Below the pieces are notes generated by a model that worked only from the letters and a program-made list of their open reading frames with translations, ran no database searches and was not told the origin of the DNA. 49,328 nucleotides of DNA from Bacteroidota bacterium (GTDB lineage Bacteria > Bacteroidota > Ignavibacteria > Ignavibacteriales > Ignavibacteriaceae), in the NCBI GenBank assembly GCA_021813585.1, contig JAKAJV010000037.1, forward strand, positions 1 through 49,328, read 5' to 3'. This document shows, piece after piece, positions 15,810-24,354 of this stretch. The position numbers and the translations under genes are program-made. The number at the start of each line of letters is the position of its first letter. Position 1 is the first letter of the stretch.

Positions 15810-17792
15810 TTAATTCACCCCCAATATCCATATAAGAAGGAAGACTAAAAATATCAGTCCGTAAATAATATACTGCTGAAGCCTGCCGCTTTGAATCCAC
15901 GAGAACAATTCAAAGAACCTATTAACAAATTTTATTACAGGCTGAATTAAAAATCTTTCCGAAAAATCCTGCGCATGGCTTTCCAAAGAAGCTTCCTTCG
16001 GGAAAAGAACAGGCTCTTTTAACAGGTTTATTTTCTGCGGAACCAATTCCGCAACCAGGTGCATAAACGGCTGGGCGTACGAGCTTCCGGTATATTGAAG
16101 CCTGCTGCTGGCTTCCTGGTACCCGCAGTCCCACGTTTTAAATACTGTTACTTCCTTCTTCCTTAAAAGAAGAGACCTGATGAGATAAAAGAAAAGTATT
16201 AACGAGCCGAAAATTATAATTGAGCCGGATAAAATCTGGAGATTCATTTTTACCTGATCAAACATAAATGAAGCATTGGAAGGCAGGAATTGTTTAACGG
16301 CATTCTCAAGAAGATAAACAGTTGCATACGGGAATAAACCTATCAGTATTATAATAATGGATAGAAACACCATCGGCAGCAGGAGGAATGAATCTTTATC
16401 TTCGCGGGTAATATGCAGTTCGGTTCTTGGCTGGCCTAGAAAAGCAATACCGAACAGCTTGGTAAAGCTTAAAAGAGCCATGGCACCGGTAAACGCCAAT
16501 CCGGAAATTCCTAAGACGGCAAAAATATTTAGAGAGAGGCTTTCAACTGAAAAGCCGTTTACTATTCCCAGATAAATTAAAAACTCGCTTACAAAGCCAC
16601 TGAATAACGGCAGGCCGCTTATTGCAACGGCGGCAATTAAAAATAAAAACGAAGTGCCCGGCAGAAATTTAATCAATCCCCCCAGCTTGTCAATATCCCT
16701 TGTATGAGTTTTTGAATAAACCACGCCCGTACCGTAGAACAAAACACTCTTGAATGTAAAATGGTTTACCACATGCAGCAGCGCGCCTAAAAAGCCAAGC
16801 AGTGCAATCATTGCATTGCCATACGCCAGGCCGATCATTCCAAGGCCGATGCCCATACCGATAATGCCGATGTTCTCGATACTGGAATATGCCAACAGCT
16901 TCTTCATATCTTTTTGAGAGACTGCATTGGCAATTCCGATAATGCCGGTTGCCAATGATACTGTAAAAATAATATATGCTAATTTTGGGTTCACCGGTCC
17001 GCTTAACAATATTATACGCAGAATACCGTAAATACCGGTTTTAATCATTACGCCGGACATAAGTGCAGAAACCCCCGTAGGAGCCGCAGGGTGTGCTTTA
17101 GGCAGCCAGGTATGCATTGGTACAAAGCCCGCCTTTGTGCCGAAACCGATAAAGAATAAAAGAAAGAGAACAGCAGATATATTTGTTGAACTGTTTAGCA
17201 CACTTCCGAAAGAAGAAAAATCCAATGAACCGGAAGCCGATGAGGTCCAGGCAAATGCGGCAATTAAAAACGCCGCGCCTACCTGCATAGCTGTAAAATA
17301 ATAGATGGCAGCCTTTTTAACTTCCTTTTTTTCATTCTCGAAACTTACGAGAAAAAAAGATGCAGCCGACATTACTTCCCACAGTACCATAAAAAGAATT
17401 GCATTCTGAGCTATAACTATTAGCAGCATTGCGGCAGTGAGAAGTCCGAGGAAAAAATAATACCCGGATAGCTCCGATTTTTTCCCGGAATATATCCTCA
17501 TGTAGCCGATTGAGTAGACGGCAGCTAGCAGAGTGCCTGCAGAACTAATTAAAATAAATACCGAAGCCAAAGGATCCATTCGGAGGAATGAAACTCCTAC
17601 GGGCTCGGACAGGCTGAGTCTGCATTCCAATTGTCCGCCGTTTAATAGAACTTTGAACGCTTCAGGAATAATTAAAAATTGAGCGACTGAGGAAAAAATT
17701 AAAAATATAGCGCCTTTTGTTTTTTCATTAAAGAAGACTGCGGCAATTCCTCCAGTAAAGAACAAAAGCGTCCCGGTTAAAATGTAATTCAT
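15810..17792 (-). CDS. HyfB-like antiporter membrane subunit
   Basis: Large (660-residue) NuoL/HyfB-type membrane subunit with about 15 or 16 helices. The signature LPKAHPAAPTGVSALMSG is present, with the flanking GFGTKAGFVPMHTW and the ALLHVVNHFTFKSVLF segment that holds channel histidine and lysine residues. The C-terminal extension (about residues 540-660) has a soluble stretch (WDCGYQEASSRLQYT) and a final helix, as in HyfB and HycC. Its ATG overlaps the stop codon of the upstream regulator by one base (TGATG). With the HyfF-like protein this gives the complex two antiporter-type modules, hence probable ion pumping. Confidence 0.9.
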   Translation of the reverse strand: MNYILTGTLLFFTGGIAAVFFNEKTKGAIFLIFSSVAQFLIIPEAFKVLLNGGQLECRLSLSEPVGVSFLRMDPLASVFILISSAGTLLAAVYSIGYMRIYSGKKSELSGYYFFLGLLTAAMLLIVIAQNAILFMVLWEVMSAASFFLVSFENEKKEVKKAAIYYFTAMQVGAAFLIAAFAWTSSASGSLDFSSFGSVLNSSTNISAVLFLLFFIGFGTKAGFVPMHTWLPKAHPAAPTGVSALMSGVMIKTGIYGILRIILLSGPVNPKLAYIIFTVSLATGIIGIANAVSQKDMKKLLAYSSIENIGIIGMGIGLGMIGLAYGNAMIALLGFLGALLHVVNHFTFKSVLFYGTGVVYSKTHTRDIDKLGGLIKFLPGTSFLFLIAAVAISGLPLFSGFVSEFLIYLGIVNGFSVESLSLNIFAVLGISGLAFTGAMALLSFTKLFGIAFLGQPRTELHITREDKDSFLLLPMVFLSIIIILIGLFPYATVYLLENAVKQFLPSNASFMFDQVKMNLQILSGSIIIFGSLILFFYLIRSLLLRKKEVTVFKTWDCGYQEASSRLQYTGSSYAQPFMHLVAELVPQKINLLKEPVLFPKEASLESHAQDFSERFLIQPVIKFVNRFFELFSWIQSGRLQQYIIYGLIFLVFLLIWILGVN

Positions 17793-18478
17793 CAGTTCGC
17801 TCTTCTCACATTCTGCCAGACAGCTTCTATGGCAACTACATAATTCAAAATCTCTTCTTTTGCCGAATGCTTTTTCAACATCTCTAAGAATTTTTTATCG
17901 CGGCTTAAATAGGAAATTTTGGAGAGAACATCCAGGTGCATACGCGGACTGGCAGTTAAAAGAATAAACAGCGTATGGACAGGCTGTTTATCCAGCGCAC
18001 CAAAATTAGCCGGGCTGGACAAATAGCATACGGAAACATTGGCTTTGTTAACATCAATTACTATAGGATTGCGCGGGTGAGGGATTGCTATACCGTTCCC
18101 GATTGCCGTCGGCATCAGCTCCTCGCGCCTTATAAGCGCAGTTAAAATTTCTTCCTTGGTTAAGCTTCCGGGAGTATTAATTTTATCAACCGCATCTCTT
18201 AATAAATCTTTTATGTTATCGGTTCCTTCAAGCATTACTGTGCCGCCTCTTTCCAGCAGCCTGGAAAAGCTTTCCGAGTTTTGCATTACGGCCAAATTTA
18301 TAAGAGACGATGAAAGCTCAATCTTGTTGCTTATTATCCATTCATTTATTTCTGCCCGGTTAAAACGGTACTGGTGGTTTATCTTATAGCATGGAATTTT
18401 CTTGTCCCTTATCCACCGGTAGACTGTCTTTTCCGAAACTTGAAGCAGATCGACTATATCTTTAATCTTTAATTCCAT
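17792..18478 (-). CDS. HTH-PTS EIIA fusion regulator heading the operon
   Basis: Predicted DNA-binding regulator. The ATG at 18478 (MELKIKDIVDLLQVS) is preferred over the in-frame ATG at 18529 because the excisionase/MerR-type helix-turn-helix (VSEKTVYRWIRDKKIPCYKI) begins right after it. A linker leads to a PTS EIIA type 2 (PtsN/fructose-like) domain with the phosphorylatable histidine in GNGIAIPHPRNP (residue 134 from this start). No PTS permease or EI/HPr is in the window, so phosphorylation would come from a nitrogen-type PTS or Hpr kinase elsewhere. It is one base upstream of the HyfB-like gene in the same transcript, so it probably controls the complex in response to carbon or energy state. 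Domain calls are firm; the role is inferred. Confidence 0.85.
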   Translation of the reverse strand: MELKIKDIVDLLQVSEKTVYRWIRDKKIPCYKINHQYRFNRAEINEWIISNKIELSSSLINLAVMQNSESFSRLLERGGTVMLEGTDNIKDLLRDAVDKINTPGSLTKEEILTALIRREELMPTAIGNGIAIPHPRNPIVIDVNKANVSVCYLSSPANFGALDKQPVHTLFILLTASPRMHLDVLSKISYLSRDKKFLEMLKKHSAKEEILNYVVAIEAVWQNVRRAN

Positions 18479-18629
18479 TACTTTTAATTTTTTAGACGTC
18501 AAACATATAATTTTTTCAGAAAAGTCCAAATATTTTATCTAATTATCTAAAATGTCCTAATATGTCCAGCTCTTGCTTTCATTTTATTTTTTGTATAATT
18601 TTTATAAAAGAACTTATGCGGGGATTAGC

Positions 18630-19910
18630 ATGCGAAGATTAGCTTTTCTCTTATTGTTGTTATCGGTTTTAACCTTAAAGGTTAATAGTCAAACACCCAA
18701 GGTAATTATTATTACCCTAGACGGAGCGATAAATCCCGCCGCTTCAGATTATATACAATACGGAATTAAACAAGCAGTAAAAGATAACGCGGAGTGTCTG
18801 GTCTTGATGCTCAATACTCCGGGCGGACTTCTGGAATCTACAAGGACAATAGTCTCAGACATCCTCAGGTCGCCGGTGCCAGTTATAGTTTATGTGGCTC
18901 CTCCCGGTGCTAGGGCTGCATCGGCAGGAGTTTTTGTTACTCTTGCTGCTAACATAGCAGCAATGGCTCCGGGCACCAACATTGGCGCCGCTCATCCGGT
19001 TACATTACAGGGCCAGATGGATTCCACTATGGCCGAAAAGGTTACGAACGATGCTGCTGCCTTTATAAGAACCATAAGTGAAAAGAGAGACAGGAATGTG
19101 AAATGGGCGGAAGAGGCGGTAAGAAAAAGCGTCTCGATTACTGAAACCGAAGCGCTCAACCTGAATGTAATTGACCTGATAGCTACTAATCTACACGACC
19201 TGCTTGAAAAAATAGACGGCAGGATAATAAAAACGGAAAGCGGTATTTCTACTCTACATACAAAGAATGCCCAATTAGTTTATCTGGATATGAGCTTTCA
19301 GCAGAAATTGCTAAGCATACTTAGCGACCCTAATATAGCTTACATTTTGATGATGCTTGGTTTCTACGGCTTGCTTTTCGAGCTTTATAATCCGGGCTCT
19401 ATTTTTCCCGGCGTTGTGGGAGTAATTAGTTTGGTTCTAGCTTTTTATTCCTTCCACACACTGCCGGTAAATTATGCCGGTATAATTTTAATAGTTTTCA
19501 GTCTTATACTTTTTATCCTGGAGATAAAAATCGTGAGTCACGGCTTGTTAACAATCGGCGGGGTTATTTGTTTAATCCTCGGTTCACTTATGCTGCTTAA
19601 TCCTGTCTCTTCCTTTGATGTTCTTCAGATATCGTGGGAAGTGATTGCTTTGGTAGTAATTCTTACGGTTCTTTTTTTCTCATTCGCAATCGGCTTCGGT
19701 ATAAAGGCTCAAAGAAGAAAGCCGACTACCGGACTTGAAGGATTAATAAACGAAACCGGAGTGACAATAACCGAACTGCGTCCTGAAGGAAGCGTTAAAG
19801 TACACGGCGAGATATGGAAAGCCGAAAGCTCCGAAGGGACTATACCGGCAGGAAATAAAATAATAGTTACAGGAATTTCTAACCTAAAATTAAAAGTAAA
19901 AAGAACCTGA
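18630..19910 (+). CDS. NfeD family membrane serine protease
   Basis: Membrane-bound ClpP-class protease of the NfeD/1510 family, usually partnered with a stomatin-like protein. The start at 18630 (19 codons inside the longest frame) gives a signal sequence (MRRLAFLLLLLSVLTLKV). The protease domain has LNTPGGLLEST, the nucleophile in GARAASAGVF (Ser98) and a likely general base Lys137 (MAEKVTNDAA). Four or five membrane helices follow (about 230-370), then a C-terminal OB-fold NfeD domain (TGLEGLINETGVTIT...). It is 26 bp upstream of the slipin gene, the classical NfeD-slipin pair. The pair is implicated in membrane quality control in other organisms; the substrate here is unknown. Confidence 0.9.
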   Translation: MRRLAFLLLLLSVLTLKVNSQTPKVIIITLDGAINPAASDYIQYGIKQAVKDNAECLVLMLNTPGGLLESTRTIVSDILRSPVPVIVYVAPPGARAASAGVFVTLAANIAAMAPGTNIGAAHPVTLQGQMDSTMAEKVTNDAAAFIRTISEKRDRNVKWAEEAVRKSVSITETEALNLNVIDLIATNLHDLLEKIDGRIIKTESGISTLHTKNAQLVYLDMSFQQKLLSILSDPNIAYILMMLGFYGLLFELYNPGSIFPGVVGVISLVLAFYSFHTLPVNYAGIILIVFSLILFILEIKIVSHGLLTIGGVICLILGSLMLLNPVSSFDVLQISWEVIALVVILTVLFFSFAIGFGIKAQRRKPTTGLEGLINETGVTITELRPEGSVKVHGEIWKAESSEGTIPAGNKIIVTGISNLKLKVKRT

Positions 19911-19936
19911 AGCCATTTCGGGTTTAAGGAGGAAAT

Positions 19937-20698
19937 ATGCAGGAACTTTCTATCTATTTGATCATTCTAATTCTCTTCGTAATATTTATCCTGTCCAATT
20001 CGATTAAGATTCTCCGCGAATACGAACGCGGAGTTATTTTTAGGCTTGGAAGACTAATAAATTCCAAGGGACCGGGAATCATCTTTTTAATCCCGATAGT
20101 TGACCGGATGGTGAAGATAAGCCTCCGGACTGTTGTAATGGATGTGCCTCCGCAGGATATAATTACAAAAGATAATGTTTCGCTAAAAGTAAATGCGGTT
20201 GTTTACTTTAGAGTAGTGCAGGCCGAGAAAGCCGTGGTTGAGGTTGCAGATTATCTTTTTGCTACTTCTCAGATCTCTCAAACCACGCTGCGCAGTATTT
20301 TGGGGCAATCGCAGCTGGATGAAATACTGGCTGAGCGAGATAAGATAAACCGGGAGCTGCAGCAAATTATAGATGAACAGACCGAGCCGTGGGGAGTTAA
20401 AGTAACTGCTGTTGAGGTTAAGCAGGTTGATCTGCCGATTGAGATGCAGCGCGCAATTGCAATACAAGCCCAGGCCGAAAGAGAGAGACGCGCAAAAATT
20501 ATTCATGCGGAAGGCGAGTTCCAGGCCAGCCAGAAGCTCTCCGAAGCCGCGGAGGTAATCCAGAAGTTCCCCGTTGCAATTCAGTTAAGGTTTTTGCAGA
20601 CCCTTACGGAAATTTCATCGGATAAAAATTCGACCATCATCTTTCCTGTACCTATAGACATGCTAGCGCCTTTTATAGAGAAGCTTAAAAAAGATTAA
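19937..20698 (+). CDS. Slipin / stomatin-like SPFH protein
   Basis: Membrane-anchored SPFH (band 7) scaffold protein of the slipin group. The 253 residues comprise one N-terminal hydrophobic segment (about 5-25), the SPFH domain ([42 protein letters not shown]-type core), and a charged helical region ([20 protein letters not shown]) that oligomerises. A strong ribosome site (AAGGAGG) precedes the ATG at 19937. It follows the NfeD protease by 26 bp and is probably a binding partner or substrate of it. A hairpin terminator follows the stop. Confidence 0.93.
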   Translation: MQELSIYLIILILFVIFILSNSIKILREYERGVIFRLGRLINSKGPGIIFLIPIVDRMVKISLRTVVMDVPPQDIITKDNVSLKVNAVVYFRVVQAEKAVVEVADYLFATSQISQTTLRSILGQSQLDEILAERDKINRELQQIIDEQTEPWGVKVTAVEVKQVDLPIEMQRAIAIQAQAERERRAKIIHAEGEFQASQKLSEAAEVIQKFPVAIQLRFLQTLTEISSDKNSTIIFPVPIDMLAPFIEKLKKD

Positions 20699-20704
20699 TA
20701 TTAT

Positions 20705-20722
20705 GGGCGAAGAAATTCGCCC
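20705..20722. terminator. Hairpin between convergent slipin and YCII genes
   Basis: GGGCGAA (20705-20711), loop GAAA, TTCGCCC (20716-20722): a perfect 7-bp stem directly after the slipin stop. The T-rich tail on the plus side is short (TTAAATT), so termination there may be partial. It lies between converging genes and could serve both. Confidence 0.6.
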
Positions 20723-20727
20723 TTAAA

Positions 20728-21066
20728 TTACTCCGGCAAGCTGTCGCCCGGAAAGCTCCGGCATGGATGAATTTCATACACAAAAATCCCTTCCTTTACA
20801 CCGGGATCTCCATCCATAATCTTCTTTACTTCTTCCTCGCCTGCATTAAAAATTCCTATTCCCGCAATATCGCTTTTATCAGTAACGGGGCATACAATAG
20901 ACAGCAGGCCGTCTGCACGGAGGGAGAAGTTTCTTCTGCCGTGTTCCCAGGTAATTTTATCCGCACCCGGAATATCCCGTTTAGGCCCGGCTTTAAGGAT
21001 GACGATTGAATAGACCTTGGCCTTTCTAAGCATCTGCTTCATAAATTCGTCCGATATTTCTGCCAT
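20728..21066 (-). CDS. YCII-like domain protein
   Basis: Small cytoplasmic protein (112 residues) with the look of the YCII/YciI dimeric ferredoxin-like fold: an N-terminal strand after a helix (VYSIVILKAGPKRD), a central segment FSLRADGLLSIVCPVTDKS, and a helix-strand end (EEEVKKIMDGDPGVKEGIF then VYEIHPC). Members of this family are mostly uncharacterised; some are lyases or dehalogenase-like domains. It stands alone between convergent and divergent neighbours, so there is no context for its job. Confidence 0.72.
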   Translation of the reverse strand: MAEISDEFMKQMLRKAKVYSIVILKAGPKRDIPGADKITWEHGRRNFSLRADGLLSIVCPVTDKSDIAGIGIFNAGEEEVKKIMDGDPGVKEGIFVYEIHPCRSFPGDSLPE

Positions 21067-21301
21067 AAAAATCTCCGAAATGGATTAAACTAAAATTAAG
21101 ATTTGTAAACGCTATAATAATGTTAATCGTCTAGATTCCATTTGAGAAAGATCAATTATAGAATTTGAAATTATTATTTATCCGACGACATGAAGATAAA
21201 GTTTTAATATTTTATTTAAGCTGCCCTATCGTACACAAAATGGTGTATTGATTGATTTAGGAACTTATGATATTTTGAATCGTACAAAAAAAGAGTTTTT
21301 A

Positions 21302-21709
21302 ATGAAGAAATTTATCGGCGCATTATTTTTTATAAGCATAAGTTTATCGCTGCTCAATTTGGGGTGCAAAGATTCAGTTACAGCCGACCAAATTGACAGC
21401 GTTGTAATACCTTCTTCAAATGTAAGCTATTCACAATATATTCAGCCGGTGCTTAATTTGAAATGCATCAGCTGCCACGGCGCCGGGCAGGTGGACGGGG
21501 GTATAAACCTAACTACATGGGCAGGCACCACTGCCGATCCAAACGTAGTCTTTCCAGGCTATCCTAACAACAGCAGCCTTGTTTGGGCTATACAGGGCAA
21601 GCCGAATGTTTCTGCTATGCCACCCCTCGATTCGCCTTATAAACCGTTAACTACCAACCAGGTGAACGGTGTAATAACATGGATTAAAGAGGGCGCAAAG
21701 AATAACTAA
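21302..21709 (+). CDS. Small c-type cytochrome lipoprotein
   Basis: A 135-residue exported haem protein. The ATG at 21302 gives a lipoprotein-like signal (MKKFIGALFFISISLSLLNL then GC, Cys22). The longer frame from 21248 would bury the signal. One CxxCH haem c site is present (KCISCHG, Cys55-Cys58-His59), with a plausible methionine axial ligand in SAMPPLDSP (Met106). The SYSQYIQPVLNLKCISCH and final VNGVITWIKEGAK segments are typical of short cytochrome-type domains found in Bacteroidetes and Planctomycetes proteins. It is isolated from other respiratory genes here, so its redox partner is unknown. Confidence 0.85.
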   Translation: MKKFIGALFFISISLSLLNLGCKDSVTADQIDSVVIPSSNVSYSQYIQPVLNLKCISCHGAGQVDGGINLTTWAGTTADPNVVFPGYPNNSSLVWAIQGKPNVSAMPPLDSPYKPLTTNQVNGVITWIKEGAKNN

Positions 21710-21814
21710 CCCGCGCATAATTAATATTAACACCTAATAATCCAGTACGTTTTCACGAATGTTGGGTTGATAATAATTCTGAAACGAACCGGCAATAACG
21801 TTTGCGCTTTAATT

Positions 21815-22807
21815 TCAAATCCATTTCATTTGCTTATACCAATCGCACGTGCGCTTTATTCCTTCCTCAATCGAAATGTTTTGTCTATATTCCAGTTCCC
21901 TTACGGCTTTGCCGGTATCGCAAGTCCATTCGGTTTGAGTTATGTCCCGCGCCTTTTCGATATTTAAAGTTGCGGGCTTGCTGCTGAACATAGCGAAGAA
22001 CTGCGCAACAGCGGCCAAAGAATAAACAACGCTGTGAGGTACTTTTATTTTAATTGGCTTTTTGCCAAGCATTCTAGAAGTGATGTCCCCAATTTCTTCC
22101 CACGAATAATATCTTTCGGAACTAATAAAATAAGTCTGCCCGGCTGAGTTCTTTGAGACGGCAGCCAAAAAAAATCCGTTGGCTAGATCTGCAACATGTA
22201 TTAAGCTGAGCAGCTTGCGGTTAAACCCGATTGTCGTCATTAGTCCGCTGTTAAATGTTTTGAAGAAGATAAATATCTCAGTGTCTCTTTCTCCGAATAC
22301 GGCCGGCGCCCTGCAGATTGTTACCGGCAGTTTGTCCATATACGATCTTGCGAGCTCTTCTTCCGCCAGCTTGCTTCTGCCGTATGTTGTAATCGGCCTG
22401 CACTCGGAAGTCTCGTCTACAGGCTTACCGTTTAACGAGGGGCCTGTTGCGGTCTGGCTGCTTACGATAACAATCTTTTTTATAGTATCCTTAGACGCCA
22501 GAGATGCGTCAAGAATATTTCTTGTGGTTTCAACATTGCCGGTAAAATATCCTTCGGGCGTTTTGGATTTAACAACGCCCGCCACATGAAATACATAATC
22601 GGCCCCGGTAATAGCCTTGCTTAAGCCGGACTTGTCGAACAATCCGCAGTTATGTATTTCGACATTTTTATCCTTCAGCCACCTTAGGTCGCTAGACTTT
22701 CTAACAACGCACCTAACGTTAAAATTCTTACTTAAAAGATAATCTGCCAGATGGCTTCCTACGAAGCCGTTTGCGCCGGTAACAACGGCTGTTTGTTTGA
22801 TTTCCAT
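21815..22807 (-). CDS. NAD-dependent epimerase/dehydratase family; candidate ceramide reductase CerR
   Basis: Extended short-chain dehydrogenase, 330 residues. The Rossmann glycine motif is TGANGFVGSHL (Gly11, Gly14, Gly17), and the catalytic YxxxK is Tyr142-Gly-Arg-Ser-Lys146 preceded by VIVSSQTATG. Taken alone it would be called a dihydroflavonol-4-reductase-like or sugar-epimerase-like protein. Context changes the likely meaning: it is divergent from an alpha-oxoamine synthase that is followed by a GNAT-like gene, the combination described for bacterial ceramide synthesis (SPT, bCerS and the epimerase-like reductase CerR, as in Caulobacter). In that pathway the reductase converts the 3-oxo intermediate. 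The family is certain; the CerR role is inferred from neighbours. Confidence 0.85.
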   Translation of the reverse strand: MEIKQTAVVTGANGFVGSHLADYLLSKNFNVRCVVRKSSDLRWLKDKNVEIHNCGLFDKSGLSKAITGADYVFHVAGVVKSKTPEGYFTGNVETTRNILDASLASKDTIKKIVIVSSQTATGPSLNGKPVDETSECRPITTYGRSKLAEEELARSYMDKLPVTICRAPAVFGERDTEIFIFFKTFNSGLMTTIGFNRKLLSLIHVADLANGFFLAAVSKNSAGQTYFISSERYYSWEEIGDITSRMLGKKPIKIKVPHSVVYSLAAVAQFFAMFSSKPATLNIEKARDITQTEWTCDTGKAVRELEYRQNISIEEGIKRTCDWYKQMKWI

Positions 22808-22988
22808 ACAACGGTTTTATTTGATTTTAAGACGATTTAATTATACATTTTACGGCGAAATTTAAGAAATTTCTATTACATTTTTAAAAGATTAATTCAT
22901 GAGCCGGTCTATCTGAGAGCCTTCCTAATGGCAGGAACGGCAGGCGGGTGTTTATAAATTACTGCCGGATTTATGGCTAATTATTTCT

Positions 22989-23003
22989 ATTCAATTATTG
23001 AAT
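22989..23003. promoter_or_regulatory. Small palindrome in the divergent reductase/oxoamine-synthase promoter region
   Basis: ATTCAA-TTA-TTGAAT is a perfect 6-bp inverted repeat with a 3-bp spacer, about 65 bp upstream of the oxoamine synthase start in the 259-bp divergent region. The size suits a dimeric regulator, but such A+T-rich palindromes also arise by chance. Confidence 0.3.
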
Positions 23004-23066
23004 GTTTTAATAATGATGAATTTTAGATAAGGCTCATTCATTTCCCATCAACTTAATTAAGGAGGT

Positions 23067-24260
23067 ATGTTGGATTTATTCAGAAAATGCTATGATTTTA
23101 CAAGAGCAGACGAAGTTAAAGCCTTGGGTCTCTACCCTTATTTTAGACCAATAGAAGAGAACGAAGGCCCGGTTGTACAAATTGAGGGGAGAAAAGTTAT
23201 AATGGCGGGATCAAATAATTATTTAGGCCTCACGGCTCATCCCCTTGTTAAAGAAGCGGCAATTAAGGCAGTTGAAAAATACGGCACCGGCTGTTCTGGC
23301 TCCAGGTATCTTACCGGTACACTCGATCTTCATATCGAACTGGAAGAAAGACTAGCCAAATTCTTTAACAAAGAATCCGTACTGCTGTTTTCTACCGGTT
23401 ATCAAACTGCCCAAGGAATAATTCCTACACTTGTACAAAGGGGCGAATATGTAATTTCCGATAAAGATAACCATGCTTGTATAATTGCAGGCAACCTGAT
23501 GGCGAAGGGCGCTACCGCTGAATTCGTCCGCTATAAACACAACGATACCGAAGACCTGGAAAGAGTAATTCAAAAGCTGCCTGCCGATGCAGGGAAATTA
23601 ATAGTAAGCGACGGAGTATTCAGCACCGGCGGGGAAATTGTTGAACTGGATAAATTAAATAAAATTGCCAAAGCTTATAATGCAAGGATTCTGATAGACG
23701 ATGCACATGCCGTAGGCGTAATAGGAAAAGGAGGAAGAGGCACGGCAAGCGAATTCGGTCTTGAGGACGAGATAGACCTTACAATGGGAACCTTCAGCAA
23801 AACATTTGCTTCGTTAGGCGGCTTTGTAGCTGCGGAAGCAAAGATTATTAACTATCTTAAGCATCACTCTCCAGCGCTTATATTTAGCGCCTCTCCTACT
23901 CCGGCTTCGGTTGCTGCGGCACTGGCTGCATTAACTATTTTGGAAGCTGAACCTGAAAGAGTAACCATGCTTATAAATAATGCAAACAAAGTAAGACAGG
24001 GGTTAAAGAAAGCGGGCTTTACGGTTCTGGACGGAAGAACGGGAATCGTTCCAGTAATAGTAGGTAATGATGATTTAGCCTTTAAGATGTGGCGTATGCT
24101 TTACGATGCCGGAGTTTTTGTCAACGTATTCATTTCTCCAGGTGTTCCGCCCGGGCGTCAAATGATGAGGACCAGTTACATGGCTACTCATAAAGAAGAA
24201 CACTTAAATGCAATCATAGACATCTTTACTGAAACGGGGAAAAAATTAGGACTAATTTAA
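23067..24260 (+). CDS. Alpha-oxoamine synthase, probable serine palmitoyltransferase
   Basis: PLP-dependent enzyme condensing an amino acid with an acyl thioester, 397 residues. The PLP lysine is Lys245 in [13 protein letters not shown]; His136 (DKDNHACII) should stack on the cofactor and DDAHAVG (211-217) contacts it. The opening SNNYLGL and [13 protein letters not shown] are shared by AONS, KBL and SPT. The N-terminus ([10 protein letters not shown]..., about 30 residues before SNNYLGL) resembles Bacteroides-type SPT, and neighbours fit ceramide synthesis, so SPT is favoured over KBL or BioF. The AAGGAGG (23059-23065) lies only one base before the ATG at 23067. The in-frame TTG at 23070 is better spaced and may be the true start. 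Confidence 0.85.
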   Translation: MLDLFRKCYDFTRADEVKALGLYPYFRPIEENEGPVVQIEGRKVIMAGSNNYLGLTAHPLVKEAAIKAVEKYGTGCSGSRYLTGTLDLHIELEERLAKFFNKESVLLFSTGYQTAQGIIPTLVQRGEYVISDKDNHACIIAGNLMAKGATAEFVRYKHNDTEDLERVIQKLPADAGKLIVSDGVFSTGGEIVELDKLNKIAKAYNARILIDDAHAVGVIGKGGRGTASEFGLEDEIDLTMGTFSKTFASLGGFVAAEAKIINYLKHHSPALIFSASPTPASVAAALAALTILEAEPERVTMLINNANKVRQGLKKAGFTVLDGRTGIVPVIVGNDDLAFKMWRMLYDAGVFVNVFISPGVPPGRQMMRTSYMATHKEEHLNAIIDIFTETGKKLGLI

Positions 24261-24315
24261 TTGTATCACAAATTTATTAACCAGTAAGACGTATCGTTGC
24301 ATAAATGATATGCCC

Positions 24316-24341
24316 GCCTGCCGGTTGGCAGGCTTTTATTT
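24316..24341 (+). terminator. Hairpin with T-rich tail between oxoamine synthase and GNAT genes
   Basis: GCCTGCC (24316-24322), loop GGTT, GGCAGGC (24327-24333), then TTTTATTT: a perfect 7-bp G/C-rich stem with a T tail. It is placed between two genes thought to share a pathway, so it may attenuate rather than end the transcript. The CCCGCCTGCC...GGCAGGC text also resembles dispersed intergenic repeat hairpins. Confidence 0.6.
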
Positions 24342-24354
24342 GCAGAGGTGGTAA

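Noticed and set aside
15253-15900. A 215-codon minus-strand frame overlapping the HyfC-like gene and the end of the HyfB-like gene.
   Set aside because: It is an alternative frame of the NuoH-like gene, whose own frame has all conserved loops. The overlap and odd composition mark it as a shadow.
10549-18478. Calling the operon a functional group 4 [NiFe]-hydrogenase or formate hydrogenlyase.
   Set aside because: All four NiFe-ligating cysteines are absent from the large subunit, and no formate dehydrogenase or maturation gene is present in the window.
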